This document shows positions 42,909 through 50,929 of a stretch of 64,000 nucleotides of DNA, in pieces (positions within the stretch are counted from its first letter, which is position 1; every line of letters starts with the position of its first letter). Origin of the DNA: Bradyrhizobium sp. BR13661 (lineage in GTDB: Bacteria; Pseudomonadota; Alphaproteobacteria; Rhizobiales; Xanthobacteraceae); NCBI RefSeq assembly GCF_029892425.1, contig NZ_JARXWB010000040.1, forward strand, positions 1 to 64,000, written 5' to 3'. The position numbers were made by a program, and so were the translations under genes. The notes beneath the pieces are model-generated. The model did no database searches. It saw only the letters and a program-made list of their open reading frames with translations, and had not been told where the DNA came from.

Positions 42909-43282
42909 GGCGCTTCCAACTCAGCGGGAAGATCGGCAATAAGTTGCAGATTTTCGCCGCATCGGCGTGATTTTTAACGGCGCGATAACTCTATCCTGCA
43001 GTGACCAAAATTCATGCGTGGAACGCGATGCGTTTACCGTCCTGCATGCAAGCGAACCTGGTTGCGGAATTGATTCAAGGAGAATGCGTGTTTTTGCATC
43101 TTCTCCCTCGCCGAATGCGACGAGAAAGCCGGCTCGATGCGCCGCCCGACGGAATTCGCGCCTCGTAAACAGGCAAGGTCGTCGCGCTGCGCGGTGACAG
43201 TTTCTTGACGCCGCCGACCAAGATTACTTTTCTTTCAGACACTTGGAGCAAGACTTGCGGCCGCTGGGCGCGGCTAGGATGA
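42909..43282 (+). other. Long leader region before the GGDEF-EAL gene
   Basis: This 374-base stretch has no gene I accept. At 43079-43107 AAGGAGAATGCGTG ... GCATCTTCTCC forms a bulged hairpin (GGAGAA with TTCTCC). An ATG at 43084 opens a 37-codon Arg-rich frame ending at 43197, but its ribosome site is too close and the composition is not protein-like. TTCTTGACGCCG near 43202 may belong to the promoter of the downstream gene. Confidence 0.35.
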
Positions 43283-45499
43283 GTGAAGTTGAGTTTGGGG
43301 TCGAAGAAAACAAAAAAGCGAAAGCGCAACGTGCCTGCCCGTGGCCGCCAACGGCCGCACAAGCCGCGATTCGCGCGCGCGCCTCGTGCACCGATCGATC
43401 GCGACCAGCTCGTGCAAAGCCGTGCGGAAGCCGAAGCGGCCATCGCCGAAGCGCGCCGGTCGCATGAGCGGCTGCGCCAGGCCATCGATCTCTTGCCGCA
43501 GGGCATCGTGATCCTCGATCCCGAAGGCCGCTACGTTCTCTGGAACAAGCAGTACGCCGAGATCTACAGCAAGACCGCCGATCTGTTCCAGGAAGGTGCG
43601 CGTCTGGAAGACACGTTGCGGGTCGGCGTTGCCCGTGGCGACTATCCGGAAGCGGCCGGTCACGAGGAGGAATGGATCGCCGCGCGGCTGAAGAAGCTCT
43701 ACGAGCCCGGCAAGCGCCACGAGCAGACGCTATCCGATGGCCGGGTCATCCTGATCGAGGAACGCCGCACCGATGACGGCGGCGTCGTGGGCCTGCGCGT
43801 CGACATCACCGAATTGAAGCAGCGCGAGGCCTCGTTCCGCCTGCTGTTCGACGGCAACCCCGTCCCCATGATCGTCTGCGCGCTGGACGACGAGCGTATC
43901 CTCGGCGTCAACGACGCCGCAATCGCGCATTACGGCTACAGCCGCGCCGAGTTCGAGCGGCTGAAGATCCGCTCTTTGCAGGCCTTCGACAGCGAGCCGC
44001 CCTGGACCACCGACTGGTCCAGCGAGGAGCAGGCCGCGCGCACCTGGAAGCATGTCAAGGCCGACGGCGCGCTGATCGATCTTGCGATCTATTCCCGCGA
44101 ACTGACCTATAACGACCGGCCCGCCGTGCTGCTCGCGCTGATGGACATCACCGAGCGCAAGCGCGCCGAGGCGCGGCTTGCCTTCATGGCCCAGCACGAC
44201 GGGCTGACCGGGCTGCCCAACCGCAACCTGTTGCGCCAGACCATGGACGAGATGCTGCTGCATTCGCGGCGCAGCCCCGAGAAGGTCGCGGTGCTGATGC
44301 TGGGGCTCGACAATTTCAAGGCGGTCAACGACACGCTGGGGCATGCGGTCGGCGACAAGCTGTTGCGCGGCGTCGCCAAGCGTCTGCGCTCGACTCTGCG
44401 CGAGGAAGACGCGCTGGCGCGGCTCAACTCCGACGAGTTCGCCATCGTCCAGAGCGGGCTGACGCGCCCGGAGGACGCGGCTGGTCTCGCCAAACGCCTG
44501 CTCGAGGCGATTGCCGATCCCTATCTGCTCGACGGCCATTCCGTGGTGATCGGCGCCTCCATCGGCATCGCGATGGCGCCCGGCGACGGCGACGAGTCCG
44601 AAAAGCTGCTCAAGAGCGCCGGCATGGCGCTGTCGCGGGCCAAGCTAGATGCGCGCGGCACCTTTGCCTTCTTCGAGGCCGCGCTCGATGCGAAAGCGCA
44701 GAGCCGCCGCAAGATCGAGGTCGAGCTGCGCGATGCGATCCAGAACGACGTGCTGCGCCCCTATTATCAGCCGCTGATCGACCTCCAGAGCGGCCGCATC
44801 ACCGGCTTCGAGGCGCTGGTGCGCTGGCCGCATGCCGAGCGCGGCATGGTCTCGCCGGCCGAGTTCATCCCGGTTGCGGAAGAGACCGGTCTCATCAATC
44901 CGCTGGGCGGCCTGATGCTGCGCCGTGCCTGCCTCGACGCCGCAAGCTGGCCGGACGACGTCCGCGTCGCCGTCAATCTGTCGCCGCTCCAGTTCCGCAG
45001 CGGCAATCTGCTCTCGATGGTGACGGACGCACTGAAGCATTCCGGCCTGCCGCCGCGCCGGCTCGAGCTCGAGATCACCGAGACGCTGCTGCTGGAGAAG
45101 AGCGCGCAGGTGCTGGCGACGCTGCACGCGCTGCGCGCGCTCGGCGTGCGCATCTCGATGGACGATTTCGGCACCGGCTATTCCAGCCTCAGCTATTTGC
45201 GCAGCTTCCCGTTTGACAAGATCAAGATCGACCAGTCCTTCGTGCGCGATCTCGGCGCCAACCGCGAGGCCCAGGCGATCATCCGCTCCATCGTCAGCCT
45301 CGGCAAAGGCCTCGGCGTCATCATCACCGCCGAGGGCGTCGAGACCGAGGCCGAGCTGAGTTGCCTGCGCGCCGAAGGCTGCGACGAGGGCCAGGGCTTC
45401 CTGTTCAGCAAGGCCCGGCCGAACGCCGAGATCATCAGTCTCCTGGCCGCGCAACGTGGCATCGATGGCGCGGATGAAGATGCCGCGCTGGTGGCCTAG
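43283..45499 (+). CDS. PAS-PAS-GGDEF-EAL protein with degenerate GGDEF
   Basis: A 738-residue cytoplasmic signalling protein: basic N-terminus, two PAS domains (about 60-180 and 185-300), GGDEF domain (about 305-465) and EAL domain (about 485-730). The GGDEF active-site sequence is NSDEF (residues 382-386), so cyclase activity is doubtful, while the inhibitory-site motif RxxD (REED) five residues before it is kept. The EAL domain has FEALVRW, NLSP, EITET, DDFGTGYSS, KIDQSF, EGVET and QGF, all residues for a c-di-GMP phosphodiesterase. So it probably lowers c-di-GMP, perhaps with GTP binding as an activator. The start is GTG 43283 or TTG 43289; the ribosome site is weak. Confidence 0.9.
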   Translation: MKLSLGSKKTKKRKRNVPARGRQRPHKPRFARAPRAPIDRDQLVQSRAEAEAAIAEARRSHERLRQAIDLLPQGIVILDPEGRYVLWNKQYAEIYSKTADLFQEGARLEDTLRVGVARGDYPEAAGHEEEWIAARLKKLYEPGKRHEQTLSDGRVILIEERRTDDGGVVGLRVDITELKQREASFRLLFDGNPVPMIVCALDDERILGVNDAAIAHYGYSRAEFERLKIRSLQAFDSEPPWTTDWSSEEQAARTWKHVKADGALIDLAIYSRELTYNDRPAVLLALMDITERKRAEARLAFMAQHDGLTGLPNRNLLRQTMDEMLLHSRRSPEKVAVLMLGLDNFKAVNDTLGHAVGDKLLRGVAKRLRSTLREEDALARLNSDEFAIVQSGLTRPEDAAGLAKRLLEAIADPYLLDGHSVVIGASIGIAMAPGDGDESEKLLKSAGMALSRAKLDARGTFAFFEAALDAKAQSRRKIEVELRDAIQNDVLRPYYQPLIDLQSGRITGFEALVRWPHAERGMVSPAEFIPVAEETGLINPLGGLMLRRACLDAASWPDDVRVAVNLSPLQFRSGNLLSMVTDALKHSGLPPRRLELEITETLLLEKSAQVLATLHALRALGVRISMDDFGTGYSSLSYLRSFPFDKIKIDQSFVRDLGANREAQAIIRSIVSLGKGLGVIITAEGVETEAELSCLRAEGCDEGQGFLFSKARPNAEIISLLAAQRGIDGADEDAALVA

Positions 45500-45507
45500 C
45501 CTTCGGC

Positions 45508-45531
45508 ACTCCGGCTTCTAGTAGCCGGAGT
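45508..45531. terminator. Hairpin between convergent genes
   Basis: ACTCCGGCT (45508-45516) and AGCCGGAGT (45523-45531) form a 9-bp perfect stem with a six-base loop. It overlaps the last codons of the minus-strand Gly-Tyr-rich gene and follows the plus-strand EAL gene. No T-run is present, so its strength is uncertain. Confidence 0.4.
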
Positions 45532-46018
45532 AAGGGCCGGACGGCATGCACCTGTCGTCGACATAGCCATACCCTCCGCCGCCGCCATAGCCGTAATACG
45601 CCTCGGCTGGATAGCTGTAGGCGGGATAGCCGCCGCCGTAATAGCCGCCATAGCCACCGTAATACGCGCTCGCGATCCCGGCGCCGACGACGGCGCCTGC
45701 AAGACCGTAGCCGAGGCCGCGATAGCCGTAACCGCGGTAGCCATAGCCCCGATAACCATAGCCGCGATAACCATAGCCACCGCGATAGGCGAGGCCACCA
45801 CGATAGCCATAGCCACCCCGGTAGCCTAATCCGACGCCGCGATAACCGTAGCCGCCGCGGTAGCCGTAGCCCCAGCGCACTTCGGTGGTGACAGGATCGA
45901 CCATCGACTTCATCGCCGCCACCGATGTCGGCATCGGGCCGGCCTGGGCGGCGCCCGTGACGAGCAGGGTGCCGGCTGCGGCGAGAATGTGAGTGCGCAG
46001 AGAACTCGAGAACCTCAT
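45518..46018 (-). CDS. Exported Gly/Tyr/Arg repeat protein
   Basis: A 166-residue exported protein. The signal peptide (residues 1-28) ends near AAQAG. Residues about 50-105 are built from GYGYRG units (ten or more close copies such as RGYGYRGYGYRG), followed by a short hydrophobic glycine helix (LAGAVVGAGIASAYYG) and a Gly/Tyr/Pro-rich tail with a single cysteine (DDRCMPSG). ATG 46018 is chosen because GGAG lies six bases before it. Function unknown; a structural or adhesive envelope role would suit the composition. Repeat number probably varies between strains. Confidence 0.65.
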   Translation of the reverse strand: MRFSSSLRTHILAAAGTLLVTGAAQAGPMPTSVAAMKSMVDPVTTEVRWGYGYRGGYGYRGVGLGYRGGYGYRGGLAYRGGYGYRGYGYRGYGYRGYGYRGLGYGLAGAVVGAGIASAYYGGYGGYYGGGYPAYSYPAEAYYGYGGGGGYGYVDDRCMPSGPYSGY

Positions 46019-46136
46019 GACCATCTCCGTGCTGTGCGGCGGCGCTTCTGCGCGGCCATCGACAGCCTATTTGGAAACAGCCTTGCTGTCGCGTGCTTGA
46101 TTTAAATCAAACGGATCGCGGCCAGTCGCGCGGCGC

Positions 46137-48101
46137 TTACGCCGCGCGAAGTCCCGCCAGGAAAATATCCACGCTCTTCATCAGCGCTGCCGCATGCTGC
46201 CCGAGCTCGCCTGAGGCGACCATGACATTGCCGGCGAGCGCCCGCGACTGATCGGCGGCCTGGCTCGCACCGGCGACGTTGGCCGAGACGTCGGTCGTGC
46301 CGGTGGAGGCCTGCTGCACGCTGCGGGCGATCTCCCGCGTTGCCGAGCCTTGCTCCTCGACGGCAGCCGCGATCGTGGTGGCGATGCCGCTGATCTCGCG
46401 GATGGTGCCGCTGATATCGGAAATCGCGGTGACGCAATTGCCGGTCGCCGCCTGGATCGCGTTGACCTGGGCCGCGATCTCGTCGGTGGCCTTTGCAGTC
46501 TGGCTCGCGAGCTCCTTCACTTCGGAGGCGACCACGGCAAAGCCGCGGCCGGCGTCGCCCGCACGCGCCGCCTCGATGGTGGCATTCAGCGCCAGCAGAT
46601 TGGTCTGGCTCGCGATCTCGCTGATCAGCCGCAGCACGTCGCCGATGCGCTCGGCCGAGGCTGCAAGGCTCGTGACCATTTCGGTGGTCTCGGTGGCCTT
46701 GACCACCGCACCGCTCGCAACCTGACTGGAATGGGTGACCTGGCGGCCGATCTCGGTGACGGAGGAGGCGAGCTCCTCGGTCGCAGCCGCGACCGCATTG
46801 ACGCTGGTCGAAGCTTCTTCCGAGGCGGTTGCCGCGGCGGCGGCACGCTGCGAGGTGCCGTTGACGCTGGATGTGATTTCGCCGGCGACATGCTGCATGC
46901 CCTCGGTCGCCCTGGCGACGGCGGCAACCACGCCCTTGACGTCGGCCTCGAAGCGGTCGGCCATCTGGCGCTGCAGCGCCTGCTTCTCGATCGCGGCCCT
47001 GGCCTTGTCGGCCTCCTGCGCCTCGCGCAGCGCGCCTGTTTCGAGCATGCCCTGGCGGAACGTTTCGACCGCCTTGGCCATGGTACCGAGTTCGTCCGGC
47101 CGCTCGCTGCCGGGAATGGTGACGCTGGTGTCGCCGCTCGACAGCCGGTTCATGACCGCTGTGATCGCGGTGAGCGGCCGCGACAGCCCGCGCCCAAGCA
47201 GGAATGCCAGCAGGATGGCGACGGCCAGGATGGCGACCGTGCCGAGGATCAGGTTGCGTTCGGAGGCGGCGAAGGCGGCCTCGTATTCGGTCGTGTCCTT
47301 GATGATCTCGACCACGCCGACCGGTTGGCCGGCGTAGTTCTTGATCGGCCCGACATAGACCTCGACGGGATGGCCATCGAGCTCGGCCTCGCGCAGCAGC
47401 GGCGCGCCTGAGATCACGGCTTTCAGCTCGTCGGGCTTGGCGACGGCGTTCTCGCCGAAGGTCGACGACAGCTTGTTCAGCGACGTGCCGTCGACCGAAT
47501 AGACCGCGAGGTCGATGCCGAAGCGCTTCTTGGCGCGGTCGACGAATTCCTTGCCGAAGGCGGCGCCGACGTCGACATTGGCGAGGTTCTTGCCGTCGCG
47601 CACGATCGGCGTCATGCCGAAGATGCCGAGCGCCTCGCGGCCGGGCTCAACGCCGACGATCTGCCGGCCGGTCTTGAGCGCTTCGACCACGGTGACGCGG
47701 CGCGCGGAGACGTCGTCGCCGAACGTCTTTGGCGTGTGGACGCGATAGAAAGAGATTGCGGGCGGAAGCTGGAAGGTGATCAGCGGGATGCCCTGGGCTT
47801 TCAGCGCCTTGTTGGCGTCGCCGAGCAGGGCACCGAGCGCATCGCGGTCGCCCCTCACGATGGCGTCGCCGACGGGCGGCAGCGCCGCGATCGCGGCGGA
47901 GACCGCAAGGGCCGAACGTCCCTCGTAGTCGATGGCTGCAATCACGCTCTCATATTGCAGCTTGAGCTGCTGATCGAGCGCCATTCGCGTCAGCGCCCGC
48001 TGCTGGGTGATCGAGAAACCGGAGAGGATGGCGCAGGCCACCGCGACGGTGAGCGCGATGGTGAGAATCAGGCGGGCCGCAATCGACTTGAGCTTGAGCA
48101 T
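46137..48101 (-). CDS. Methyl-accepting chemotaxis protein with Cache-like sensor
   Basis: A 654-residue chemoreceptor. TM1 is at residues about 8-30; a periplasmic sensor of about 240 residues follows with Cache-type features (FYRVHTPKTFGDDVSARR, GVEPGREALGIFGMTPIVRDG, FGIDLAVYSVDG), then TM2 (LILGTVAILAVAILLAFLLG) and HAMP (RPLTAITAVMNRLSSGDTSVTIPG). The signalling tip is LISEIASQTNLLALNATIEAARAGDAGRGFAVVASEVKEL, split in description only. ATG 48101 has GGGAAT upstream. The FYRVH and PVGV(VEI) parts recall sensors of small organic or amino acids, but the ligand is unknown. Confidence 0.92.
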   Translation of the reverse strand: MLKLKSIAARLILTIALTVAVACAILSGFSITQQRALTRMALDQQLKLQYESVIAAIDYEGRSALAVSAAIAALPPVGDAIVRGDRDALGALLGDANKALKAQGIPLITFQLPPAISFYRVHTPKTFGDDVSARRVTVVEALKTGRQIVGVEPGREALGIFGMTPIVRDGKNLANVDVGAAFGKEFVDRAKKRFGIDLAVYSVDGTSLNKLSSTFGENAVAKPDELKAVISGAPLLREAELDGHPVEVYVGPIKNYAGQPVGVVEIIKDTTEYEAAFAASERNLILGTVAILAVAILLAFLLGRGLSRPLTAITAVMNRLSSGDTSVTIPGSERPDELGTMAKAVETFRQGMLETGALREAQEADKARAAIEKQALQRQMADRFEADVKGVVAAVARATEGMQHVAGEITSSVNGTSQRAAAAATASEEASTSVNAVAAATEELASSVTEIGRQVTHSSQVASGAVVKATETTEMVTSLAASAERIGDVLRLISEIASQTNLLALNATIEAARAGDAGRGFAVVASEVKELASQTAKATDEIAAQVNAIQAATGNCVTAISDISGTIREISGIATTIAAAVEEQGSATREIARSVQQASTGTTDVSANVAGASQAADQSRALAGNVMVASGELGQHAAALMKSVDIFLAGLRAA

Positions 48102-48299
48102 CGAGAATTCCCGGGCATTCCAAATATTGATTGTGGCTTGCCCTGAACGGTCCCAGAAATTGCTTAACAACAAGGACGGACAGCCCCGTGTTTGCACGAA
48201 TTCGCTACGGTCCTTTTGCATGACTCAATGCGCCAAGCGCATGATGAGATTGGCTTGTTCGCCGCAAGCAGGGACAAAGCGCCGCAGCGTCGCGCGTGG

Positions 48300-49454
48300 C
48301 TAGCTGATTTCGGCCAGGATCATCTTGCCGACGTCCTCAAAATGCGTGTCGCGCGCCTGGATCTGCTGGGCAATCGCATGCATGTCACGAAACCGTCGCT
48401 CGAACGGATTGCCGCGGAAGACGGCGGTGGCGCCGGCCATGTGATAGGCGGTGTCGACCACCCCAGCCGATTGCTGGATGGTCCAGGTCGCGGCGAGGCG
48501 GACGGCGCTGCGATGCGCCGGGCTGAACACGCCTGTTGCGGAAAGCTCGCGCCACATCGCATGCGCGGTCGCATAGAGATAGGCGCGCGCGGCGCGCAGA
48601 TCGGCCTCGGTGCGGCCGATCAGGCCCTGGACCGCCTGGTTGTCGCGCATCGCGTGTGCGGCTAGCGATTGGTGTTTTCCGCGCGCCAGCGCAATCGCCG
48701 CATCCAGCGTCGCGCGCGCGACGCCGAGCGAGACGGCGGCAAAGCCGAGGCTGAAGGTCGAGCCGGTCGGCAGCCGATAAAGTGGGCCCGGCTCGCGCAA
48801 GGCCTCGGGCATGTCGCGGAACACGGCAAAGCGACCGGGGATGAAGAGATCCTTCACCTCATAGGAATCGGTGCCGGTGCCGGCGAGCCCGATCGCCTGC
48901 CAGACGTCGTGCATCACGGCGCTTGCGACCGGGAACAGGATGGTGCGCAGTTCGGGCGAGCCGTCTGCATTCTTCCGCGCTGTGCCGTCTTCATTGGCAA
49001 TGCGGACATGCGCCCCGAGCCAGCTCGCCTGCCGCGAGCCCGAGGCAAAATCCCAGCGCGCGGTGACGCGGTAGCCGCCCTCGACCGCGCGCGCCTCATG
49101 CGCCACCGCGCCCCAGGCGAGGATGCCGGGCGCGGTGTTGAAGATCTCATGCGCGCTGTCGTGGTCGAGCGCCGCCGCGATCATCGCGCAGACCGAGCAT
49201 TGGCCGAGACACCAGGCCGTGGATGCATCGGCCTTCGCGATCTCCTCCAGCATCCGCATGAAGGTCTCGGGCGGGGCTTCCGATCCGCCCAGGCTCTTTG
49301 GCAGCAGGACGCGATAGAGCCCGTTCTCGATCAGCGCACCCACGACGTCAGGCGTCAGCCGGCGCGTCCGTTCGATCTCGTCAGCTTCGCTCGCAATCAG
49401 CGGCGCGATGGCCCGCGCCCGCGCGACGAGATCATCTCCGACAGTTCCGTCCAT
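48300..49454 (-). CDS. Acyl-CoA dehydrogenase family flavoprotein
   Basis: A 384-residue protein of the acyl-CoA dehydrogenase fold, closest by pattern to the group D flavin monooxygenases (HsaA/DszC/HpaB-like): start ARAIAPLIASEADEIERTRRLTPDVVGAL, then ADASTAWCLGQCSVC, RVTARWDFASGSRQASWLGAH, and C-terminal QQSAGVVDTAYHMAGATAVFRGNPFERRFRDMHAI (in part). Many of these hydroxylate aromatic or sulfur compounds with reduced flavin from a partner reductase. The usual catalytic glutamate of dehydrogenases is not evident. It is a single gene, so substrate and partner are unknown. Confidence 0.82.
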   Translation of the reverse strand: MDGTVGDDLVARARAIAPLIASEADEIERTRRLTPDVVGALIENGLYRVLLPKSLGGSEAPPETFMRMLEEIAKADASTAWCLGQCSVCAMIAAALDHDSAHEIFNTAPGILAWGAVAHEARAVEGGYRVTARWDFASGSRQASWLGAHVRIANEDGTARKNADGSPELRTILFPVASAVMHDVWQAIGLAGTGTDSYEVKDLFIPGRFAVFRDMPEALREPGPLYRLPTGSTFSLGFAAVSLGVARATLDAAIALARGKHQSLAAHAMRDNQAVQGLIGRTEADLRAARAYLYATAHAMWRELSATGVFSPAHRSAVRLAATWTIQQSAGVVDTAYHMAGATAVFRGNPFERRFRDMHAIAQQIQARDTHFEDVGKMILAEIS

Positions 49455-49522
49455 GTCAGCGCTTCCTCGCCCATTCTGCCGTGAGCGGTGAAACGCGATG
49501 GTGATCTATCTGCGCACCTCAA

Positions 49523-50206
49523 TCAAGCCGCAACGGCAGTCGTAGCGTCGTCTTTCCGGGCCAGCGAGAAGAACAGGATGGCGGACAGCACGAAGGCGAG
49601 GACAAAGAAGATCGTTCGCGCCAAGGCCAGGGCTTTGGCCTGCTCGGGCGGCACGACGGAGATCAGGATGCCGAAGGGGATGTAGCACCAGAGTACGATC
49701 GCAATGATGCGTCCCATTCTACCGAGACGGAGGAAGCCGAGCGAGAACAGGAATGTCGCGAGATAGCTCGCATGAAACTTGACCTGAGACGCGATCATCT
49801 GGATTTCACCGTCGGCGGCCGACACCGGCAGGCCCATCTGGAGCGCGTGCACAATCGTCATGATGTGATGATTTTCCAGCGAATCCAGCAGCAGCGTCAG
49901 CATGGCGGCCGCCAGCGCGACGCTGACCAATCGCGAATCCACCAGCCCGCGCAGGCGGGCGGCCAGCGCCACGAAGAAGGCGCCGTAGAAAACCATGAAG
50001 AGATTGTCGAGGCCGAGGTTGAGCCGAAGTCCGAGGACGGCAAGCGGCGAGGCAATGAAGGCACGGTAGTCGTCGATCGCGCGCGCGCTCTGGAAGAAAT
50101 CCTGCGAGCTGTGGGTCGCGAGGATGGCGGCCACCATCGCGGCGACGGTCAAGGCTGCAAGGCTGGCAAGCAGCGCCAGCGTGCGGTCCAGGTTTTTCTG
50201 TTCCAT
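49523..50206 (-). CDS. Seven-helix inner-membrane protein of unknown function
   Basis: A 227-residue protein with about seven hydrophobic segments and a short charged C-terminal end. No family motif is recognised. ATG 50206 (MEQKNLDRTL) begins immediately before the first helix. It is divergent from a TetR regulator, with a 16-bp perfect palindrome between the starts, so it is the likely main target of that regulator. Several loops have histidine/aspartate residues (LENHHIMTIVHALQ; KFHASYL), which could bind metal or haem, but this is only a remark on composition. Confidence 0.6.
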   Translation of the reverse strand: MEQKNLDRTLALLASLAALTVAAMVAAILATHSSQDFFQSARAIDDYRAFIASPLAVLGLRLNLGLDNLFMVFYGAFFVALAARLRGLVDSRLVSVALAAAMLTLLLDSLENHHIMTIVHALQMGLPVSAADGEIQMIASQVKFHASYLATFLFSLGFLRLGRMGRIIAIVLWCYIPFGILISVVPPEQAKALALARTIFFVLAFVLSAILFFSLARKDDATTAVAA

Positions 50207-50243
50207 GTTATATGCCCTTCGACAAACCATCGATGCAATATAG

Positions 50244-50275
50244 ATATCGACTGATATTCGAATATCAAGTGATAT
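50244..50275. promoter_or_regulatory. TetR operator: perfect palindrome in divergent promoter region
   Basis: TGATATTCGAATATCA (50252-50267) is a perfect 16-bp palindrome. Outer ATATC (50244-50248) and GATAT (50271-50275) pair symmetrically around the same centre, giving a 32-bp dyad. It lies between the divergent membrane-protein gene and tetR gene, 20-45 bases from each start. Two TetR dimers could bind here and repress both sides. Confidence 0.7.
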
Positions 50276-50293
50276 TTACGAGCGAGAGAGAAT

Positions 50294-50929
50294 GTGCGCG
50301 TGCCGAAGCTGAATCGCGAAGAAAGTCAGGCTCGTACCAGGAGCCTCCTGATCGAGGCGGCCCGCCGGGAGATCGTGAAAAAGGGTTTTGCGATGGCCTC
50401 GATCCGCGACATCGCCGAGGCTGCGGGCTTCTCGCTGGGCGCGATCTACTCGAACTTTCCGGACAAGGAGGCGATCCTGCTCGAGCTGATCCAGCAGCAT
50501 CAATCCGAGGAGCGCACGCGGATCGAGGCGGCGTTGGCGCGTGCGCAAGGCGACGCCGCTGCCGCCATGGCGGGCATCGAGGCCTGGGCTGAGACGGTCA
50601 ATTCCGATCCCGATCTCGGCGTGCTCGCGATCGAGCTGCAACTGCATGCGCTGCGCAGCCCTGCGTTCGCGAAAGTCTATAACGAGTCGAATCGCAAGCA
50701 TCGCCGCGCGCTCGGCACGATGATCGCGCATCTGTTCGAGCTGTTCGGCAAAAAGGTCCCGGGAGAACCGTCGGAGATCGCGACCGGCCTTGCCGCGCTG
50801 AGCCGCGGGCTTGCGCTGTCGCCGACCGGTGGCGACGACGATCGCGGCGGACGCATCGTGCTCACTTTCCTCAAGGCGCTGATCGAAGCGGCGCCGTCCG
50901 TCGAGAAAGCCAAGAGGTCGCGCACGTGA
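50294..50929 (+). CDS. TetR/AcrR family regulator
   Basis: A 211-residue repressor. The N-terminal helix-turn-helix domain is clear (LIEAARREIVKKGFAMASIRDIAEAAGFSLGAIYSNFPDKEAILLEL, described here by ASIRDIAEAAGFS and GAIYSNFPDKEAI); the C-terminal ligand domain is not recognisable by motif. GTG 50294 is the likely start, with GAGAGAG upstream; GTG 50300 is an alternative. Its stop overlaps the amidase GTG by four bases (GTGA), so regulator and amidase are coupled, and it faces a membrane-protein gene across the palindrome at 50252-50267. Confidence 0.9.
   Translation: MRVPKLNREESQARTRSLLIEAARREIVKKGFAMASIRDIAEAAGFSLGAIYSNFPDKEAILLELIQQHQSEERTRIEAALARAQGDAAAAMAGIEAWAETVNSDPDLGVLAIELQLHALRSPAFAKVYNESNRKHRRALGTMIAHLFELFGKKVPGEPSEIATGLAALSRGLALSPTGGDDDRGGRIVLTFLKALIEAAPSVEKAKRSRT

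Noticed and set aside
43084..43197. 37-codon Arg-rich small frame in the GGDEF-EAL leader
   Set aside because: The AGGAG lies too close to the ATG and the composition is not protein-like; no homologue is recognised.
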